Shown piece after piece: positions 59,541 to 64,000 of a DNA stretch of 64,000 nucleotides; positions within the stretch are counted from its first letter, which is position 1, and every line of letters starts with the position of its first letter. Made by a program: the position numbers and the translations under genes. The notes under the pieces were generated by a model that saw only the letters and a program-made list of their open reading frames with translations, was not told the origin of the DNA and did not search any database. Location: positions 1-64,000 of the forward strand of contig JAUYPV010000002.1 of assembly GCA_030697555.1 (NCBI GenBank). Direction: 5' to 3'. Source of the DNA: Hyphomonadaceae bacterium (GTDB lineage Bacteria > Pseudomonadota > Alphaproteobacteria > Caulobacterales > Hyphomonadaceae).

Positions 59541-62378
59541 TCAAACGTCTGGACGCCCCTCTTCCGTCGTAAGAGGGCCGAGTTTCCAGTGACGTAACCC
59601 AGCCACAGCGCCCTGGACGCGGCCAAGGCTGGCCTCCAGGGCGGAAAAGTCCTTGAGTCCCAGATGATTGGCCAGCCAGGCCTTTAGCCCGGCCGAAGCC
59701 TTTTCCGGGTCGAAAGAATCGCCCGCGGCAATCCTCAGGGCCTGCTGAAGGTTGAGCTGCAGGGTCAGGCCCGCCTGCAGGATTTCGGCCTCCCCGGAAC
59801 TGAGTCGTCCCGCCCTCGCCAGCGCTTCGATCGCCCTGGTCAAGGAGGGGTGCACCGCCTCCGGAGCGCTCCCAGCCGCCAGAAGGATCGCGTGCTGGAC
59901 GACGAACTCGATGTCGACCAGGCCGCCGGACGCGAGCTTCACGTCCCAGCGCGATTTCGCGGGGCGCTCTCTGGCCATGCGGCGGCGCATGTCGGCGACA
60001 TCAGCCGTGATCTTGGGATCGGCACTCTTGAGCCTGATCGCCTCGCGCCCCACCTGGACGATCCGCCGGCACAGCTCCGGATCGCCAGCCACGGGCCGCA
60101 GCCGCGTAAGCGCCATGAACTCCCACGTCCACGCCTCGCCACGGTAGTAGTTCTCGTATGACGAAAAGCGGACGGCCACCGGCCCTGCTCGACCAGAAGG
60201 CCTGAGCTGCATGTCCACCTCGTAGAGCAGGCCTTCCTCGGTCGGCGCCGACAGGGCTGAAATCAACCGCTGCACGAAACGCGGCGCCAGCACTCCGCCA
60301 GTCGCGTCCTCTGGCTCATAGATCAACATCAAATCGAGGTCCGACGAGACAGTGAGTTCCCTGCCCCCGAACTTGCCGAGCGCGCATACCGCCCATTTGC
60401 CCACCGACCCCGAAAACCGTGATTGCACGTCCATCTCACAAGCATCCGCCAGCACCGCGACGCATGCATCCGCCAGATCGGCATACGCCGCCCCTGCCTC
60501 CGCCGATCGGATCGTTCCGCGTAGCAACTGGTAACCGATGCGAAACGCTTCCTCACGATGGAATCGACGCGCCACATTGAGCTGCCCCTCAAACCCATCG
60601 GCGCGCGCCAACTGCTCTCGTAACCTCTTTTCGCGCGACCCCCGCTCGTCCGACGACACCGGCGCGCGGAAGGATGGTTCCAGCATGGAATCCATCAGCG
60701 CCGGCCTCCGCGCCAAGTCTGCGGCAAGCTTGGGCGCGAACGTCATCGTCTCGATCAGGTCTCGCGCCAGCGCAGGCTCTGCCAGCATCAGCGACATGAC
60801 CTGCACGCCGGATCCTAGCGAGGAGAAAAACTCGTGGAACCGCTCAAAAGCTGCGTCCGGCTCGCCAACCTCCGACATCACCGCCAGCAGCCGCGGCCCC
60901 AGCGACGTCAGCAATTGCTGCGCACGCGCCGAGCGCGTCGCCGGGATCGCACCCCGGTGCCACTGCTGAAACACATGAATGATCCGCGAGGGATCACTGA
61001 AGCCCATCGCCTTCAGTGTCGCAACCGTCCCCGGGTCGTCATCGACGCCTGTGAATACGAGGTTCCCCGCTTCGCCCGACAGCCGCTCCTCGGTCGCGAA
61101 AAGGTTCGAGTAGACGCCATGCACACGCACGCGCACGCGCGCGATGTCAGCCTCGAACAACGATACGTCGCTATACCCAGACAGCACCGCGATCTCGGCG
61201 CGCTTCTGCACCCTGTCCGGCAGGTGATGTGTCTGCTCGTCATTGACCATCTGTATGCGGTGCTCCAGCGACCGCAGATAGTCATAGGCAATTACAAGTT
61301 CGTCCCTCACCTCCGCCGCGACCACATCCGTTTCGACCATCGCCTTCAGCGCATCCTTGGTCCGCGGCGCCCGCAATTGCGGAAACCGCCCGCCGAGAAT
61401 GAGCTGCTGAACCTGCGTAAAGAACTCGATCTCCCGCACGCCTCCGCGTCCAAGCTTCACGTCGAAATCCGGCTCAGCCAGCTCTGCATGCCCGCCATGC
61501 GAGTGGATCTGGCGCTTGATCGAATGGATGTCCGCGATCGCCCAGTAGTCGAGATGCCGCCGCCACACATAAGGCTGCAGCTCCTTGAGATAGTCTTCGC
61601 CCGTCTTTTGGTCGCCTGCGCACACTCGCGCCTTGATGTGCGCCATCCGCTCCCAGTTCTGCCCGACGCTCTCGTAGTAGCCAGTCGCATACTGGGTCGA
61701 GATCGCCGGTGCCGTTGACGCCGGATCGGGTCGCAGCCGCAGGTCGGTGCGAAACACATATCCATCCGCCGTGCGCTCTTCCATGATCCGCACGAGATCG
61801 CGCGTCAGGCGCACCATCGCTTCCTTCGCCCGCGAGCCCTCGACCGGCAGCACGTCGAGATCAAACAGCACAATCAGGTCGACATCGCTGGAATAGTTGA
61901 GCTCCCGCGCCCCCATCTTGCCCATGGCCAGGACGAACAGGCCCGGCAAATCGCCGCTGTCCTTCCTCTCACCCAGCTTGCCCGAAGCCTGCGCCGTGCG
62001 GATCGCGAGCCGCAGCGCCGCGTCCACAGAAGCATCCGCCAGCCGCGTCAGGCGCTCGACGACGTCGTCCAGCTTCCACACGCCGCCAAGATCAGCTCCG
62101 GCGATGATCAGATGCGCCGCCTCTTTCGCCCGCCGCATGATGCGCATCGGCGCATCGAGTCCGCCTCTCATCCCACCTGCTTGATGAATTTCCATGAGGC
62201 GCGCTTCAAGCGCCGCTTCCGGCCCGGCCGACTTCAGTCGTTCCAGCACTTCCGGAAATCGTCCGCAAAGGCGCGCCAGATACGGCGAATAGGGCGCCGC
62301 AAGCTCCAGCGCTCGCACCGCATTGCCTTCCGCGCCGCCCAGCGCACCTAGCCCCAACATTCCAAGCCGACCGGTCAT
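59541..62378 (-). CDS. glnE: glutamine synthetase adenylyltransferase/deadenylase
   Basis: A 945-residue bifunctional enzyme that adds and removes AMP on glutamine synthetase according to nitrogen status signalled by PII. It has two nucleotidyltransferase halves: the N-terminal deadenylase with NYSSDVDLIVLFD and the C-terminal adenylylase with TVSSDLDLMLIYEPED. KLGRGGVREIEFFTQ and KLASGGLVDIEFVVQ are the paired conserved motifs. It lies 46 bases downstream of the sensor kinase on the same strand. Confidence 0.95.
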   Translation of the reverse strand: MTGRLGMLGLGALGGAEGNAVRALELAAPYSPYLARLCGRFPEVLERLKSAGPEAALEARLMEIHQAGGMRGGLDAPMRIMRRAKEAAHLIIAGADLGGVWKLDDVVERLTRLADASVDAALRLAIRTAQASGKLGERKDSGDLPGLFVLAMGKMGARELNYSSDVDLIVLFDLDVLPVEGSRAKEAMVRLTRDLVRIMEERTADGYVFRTDLRLRPDPASTAPAISTQYATGYYESVGQNWERMAHIKARVCAGDQKTGEDYLKELQPYVWRRHLDYWAIADIHSIKRQIHSHGGHAELAEPDFDVKLGRGGVREIEFFTQVQQLILGGRFPQLRAPRTKDALKAMVETDVVAAEVRDELVIAYDYLRSLEHRIQMVNDEQTHHLPDRVQKRAEIAVLSGYSDVSLFEADIARVRVRVHGVYSNLFATEERLSGEAGNLVFTGVDDDPGTVATLKAMGFSDPSRIIHVFQQWHRGAIPATRSARAQQLLTSLGPRLLAVMSEVGEPDAAFERFHEFFSSLGSGVQVMSLMLAEPALARDLIETMTFAPKLAADLARRPALMDSMLEPSFRAPVSSDERGSREKRLREQLARADGFEGQLNVARRFHREEAFRIGYQLLRGTIRSAEAGAAYADLADACVAVLADACEMDVQSRFSGSVGKWAVCALGKFGGRELTVSSDLDLMLIYEPEDATGGVLAPRFVQRLISALSAPTEEGLLYEVDMQLRPSGRAGPVAVRFSSYENYYRGEAWTWEFMALTRLRPVAGDPELCRRIVQVGREAIRLKSADPKITADVADMRRRMARERPAKSRWDVKLASGGLVDIEFVVQHAILLAAGSAPEAVHPSLTRAIEALARAGRLSSGEAEILQAGLTLQLNLQQALRIAAGDSFDPEKASAGLKAWLANHLGLKDFSALEASLGRVQGAVAGLRHWKLGPLTTEEGRPDV

Positions 62379-62424
62379 GCCGGCAACCTAGCGCGCCTCG
62401 GGCGATGGTCCATGAAATTGCGGG

Positions 62425-63819
62425 TCATGCCGCCGGCAGAACCAGCGTCGCCTTCAAGCCCGGCCTTCCCGGCAGCCCCAAACCATCACCCAGCACAAGA
62501 CTGCCCGAATGCGCTTCCGCCACCGCAGACGCAAGGCTGAGCCCCAGGCCGCTGCCGGGTTCGCTGCGCGATTGCTCCAACCGTACGAAACGCTCGATCA
62601 CCCGTTCCCGGTCCTGTGCAGGAATCCCCGGTCCTGAGTCCGCCACCGAAAGCTCGATATCGCCATTCGCAGCGCGACGCGCCTTCAGGCGAACATCGCC
62701 GCCGCTCGGTGTATACTTCACGGCATTGTCCATCAGGTTCGACATGGCCTGGGCAATGAGGTCGCGGTCGGCCAGCACGTAGAGATCCGGCTCGCACGCA
62801 TACTCGAACGAAAGCTGCTTTTCCTCGCACACCGGCTGGTAGAGTTCAGCCAGTTCGTTGGTGATGCCCACGACATCGGTGCGCTTGAACGAACCCGTCG
62901 CGCCTGCCTGCACGCGCGACAGGCGCAGAACGGCATTGAACGTGTCGAGCACGCCGTCGACATCGTCGATCGACCGCGCCAGCGCCTGTCGCGGGCCGTC
63001 CGCATTGGTGTCTCGAAGACCACCCTCGAGCCGGTTTCGCAGCCGCGTCAGCGGCGACCTCAGGTCGTGTGCGATAGAATCGCCCGCCGATCGTGACGAA
63101 ATGACCAGTCGCTCCAGCTTCGCCAGCATGGCGTTGAGCTGCTCCGAAAGCCGGTCGAACTCGTCGCCGGATCCGAACACAGGCGCGCGGCGCGAAAGAT
63201 CGCCCGCCATGACCACCTCTGTCGTCTTGGCCAGCTGTTCGGCCCGCTGCGCGGCAGATCGTGAGATCACGACACCTCCGATCAGCGACAACACGAAACC
63301 AACAGCCGCCGATCGCCAGACGACATCGCTGATCCTGCGGTTCATCTCGCCGAGTTCGCCGACGTCGTAGGCGACCATCAGCACGCCGCCGTCCGTCAGC
63401 CGGGAGATGCGCCCCTGGGCCGACCTGCGGCTGGGCTGTCCATCCGGCGTCCGCGCATCGTAGTCGAAGTTGACGTCCACGACCTGCCCCGCCGTCGGCG
63501 CCGGCGCCGGCAACACATCGAAGTCCCCAGACGCTTTCACGCCGGAGCCGTCGAGCAACAGGTAGAAGAACTTGCCGCGCGCCGACGAGCGCTCGATCAC
63601 CGACTGGTTCAGCCGATCGAAACCGCCGCGATAGGCGGCCGACAATTCCTGGAATTCGGCATTGAGCTCGTTACCGGCCTGCCGGTCGAGATGACCGGCC
63701 GTCTCATAGTAGAGATATGCAAGAAGAGACGCCGTGAAGAGAATGAAGATCGACGCGTGCAGCAGCGCCAGCCGGAACGTTGTCGTCCGGACCAGCGCCG
63801 GCAGGCGGCCGATCTTCAT
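62425..63819 (-). CDS. two-component sensor histidine kinase, HAMP type
   Basis: A 464-residue inner-membrane kinase. Helices at about residues 15-36 and 170-190 flank a periplasmic domain of 130 residues. A HAMP linker (AEQLAKTTEVVMAGDLSRR) leads to the phosphoacceptor DSIAHDLRSPLTRLRNRLEGG, and the ATPase domain has NLMDNAVKYTPSGG, DSGPGIP and SGLGLSLASAVA. It forms a pair with the OmpR-type regulator three bases upstream. The stimulus is unknown. Confidence 0.92.
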   Translation of the reverse strand: MKIGRLPALVRTTTFRLALLHASIFILFTASLLAYLYYETAGHLDRQAGNELNAEFQELSAAYRGGFDRLNQSVIERSSARGKFFYLLLDGSGVKASGDFDVLPAPAPTAGQVVDVNFDYDARTPDGQPSRRSAQGRISRLTDGGVLMVAYDVGELGEMNRRISDVVWRSAAVGFVLSLIGGVVISRSAAQRAEQLAKTTEVVMAGDLSRRAPVFGSGDEFDRLSEQLNAMLAKLERLVISSRSAGDSIAHDLRSPLTRLRNRLEGGLRDTNADGPRQALARSIDDVDGVLDTFNAVLRLSRVQAGATGSFKRTDVVGITNELAELYQPVCEEKQLSFEYACEPDLYVLADRDLIAQAMSNLMDNAVKYTPSGGDVRLKARRAANGDIELSVADSGPGIPAQDRERVIERFVRLEQSRSEPGSGLGLSLASAVAEAHSGSLVLGDGLGLPGRPGLKATLVLPAA

Positions 63820-63822
63820 GGC

Positions 63823-64000
63823 TTAAGCTTCGAGCCGGTATCCTGCGCCGCGAACGGTGTGCAGCAGGGGGCGTTCGAAGTCCTTGTCGATCTTCCCTCT
63901 GAGACGGGAGACGTGGACATCGATCACGTTGGTCTGGGGATCGAAGTGATAGTCCCAGACCTTCTCCAGCAGCATGGTGCGCGTGACCACCTGCCCCGCG
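63823..64000 (-). CDS. OmpR-family response regulator, C-terminal part only (cut by window end)
   Basis: The last 59 residues of a winged-helix regulator: VTRTMLLEKVWDYHFDP, VIDVHVSRLRGKIDKDF and the ending LHTVRGAGYRLEA, the typical Trans_reg_C wing. The receiver domain lies beyond the window. The gene ends three bases before the sensor kinase start, forming one operon regulator-kinase and possibly glnE. Confidence 0.92.
   Translation of the reverse strand, partial: AGQVVTRTMLLEKVWDYHFDPQTNVIDVHVSRLRGKIDKDFERPLLHTVRGAGYRLEA

Overview
The window reads as chromosomal DNA of a GC-rich alphaproteobacterium, probably of the Caulobacterales/Hyphomonadaceae type (inference). Supporting signs are a tRNA-His without an encoded G-1 and with A73, an HWE/HisKA_2-type kinase, a bifunctional CysN-CysC protein, a perfect CtrA-type TTAA-N7-TTAA box, and long runs of genes joined by ATGA, GTGA or TGATG overlaps. 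About 60 genes cover nearly all of the window. I see no prophage, insertion sequence, rRNA or CRISPR array.

Layout. 0-7 kb holds a DoxX-like protein, a small lipoprotein and tyrosine/homogentisate catabolism (hmgA, maiA, hpd; fahA is absent). A DUF559 nuclease-like gene bracketed by inverted repeats sits between hmgA and maiA. The same stretch has a cytochrome c behind a perfect FNR/FixK-type box, a GFA/CENP-V-like protein and a MAPEG protein. 7-11 kb holds a ZIP metal transporter with a Zur-like palindrome at its start, then sulfate activation (cysD, cysNC). 11-15.7 kb holds an AsmA-family gene, a histidine kinase, a flavodoxin-fold quinone reductase and tRNA-His. A diverged second copy of the asmA 3' end abuts the tRNA.

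15.8-32.5 kb is the centrepiece: a complete-looking aryl polyene (APE) type II polyketide cluster. One long coupled operon runs leftward from 32.5 to 22 kb: acyltransferase, thioesterase, LolA-like carrier, MMPL exporter, FAD oxidoreductase, DUF3261 lipoprotein, ketosynthase, dehydratase, ketoreductase, ketosynthase and a MipA/OmpV protein. A second block runs from 20 to 15.8 kb: KS-like chain-length partner, PlsC acyltransferase, two ACPs, COG4648 membrane protein and an AMP-ligase fused to a dehydratase. A GT2 glycosyltransferase, a divergent phosphopantetheinyl transferase and a periplasmic protein lie between them. Together they could activate an aryl acid, extend and dehydrate it on ACPs, and pass it to lipid/glycan acceptors for export to the outer membrane.

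32.6-45.5 kb is metabolic: a MaoC-like protein with a quinone oxidoreductase, an M48 lipoprotein protease, a CoA-transferase/HMG-CoA-lyase-like pair, a lipoprotein hydrolase, and an astA-astD-astB-GNAT-glpK run. 45.5-50.8 kb has a Yip1 protein, an EmrB-type efflux pump behind a promoter with a 27-bp palindrome, a GT-C-like membrane protein, an Hcp-like protein with a Sec signal peptide, and an unknown protein. 50.9-64 kb has pepN, an EAL-receiver-histidine kinase signalling set with CtrA-like boxes, an ECF sigma/anti-sigma/periplasmic-sensor trio resembling cnrHYX, glnE, and a two-component system cut by the window end.
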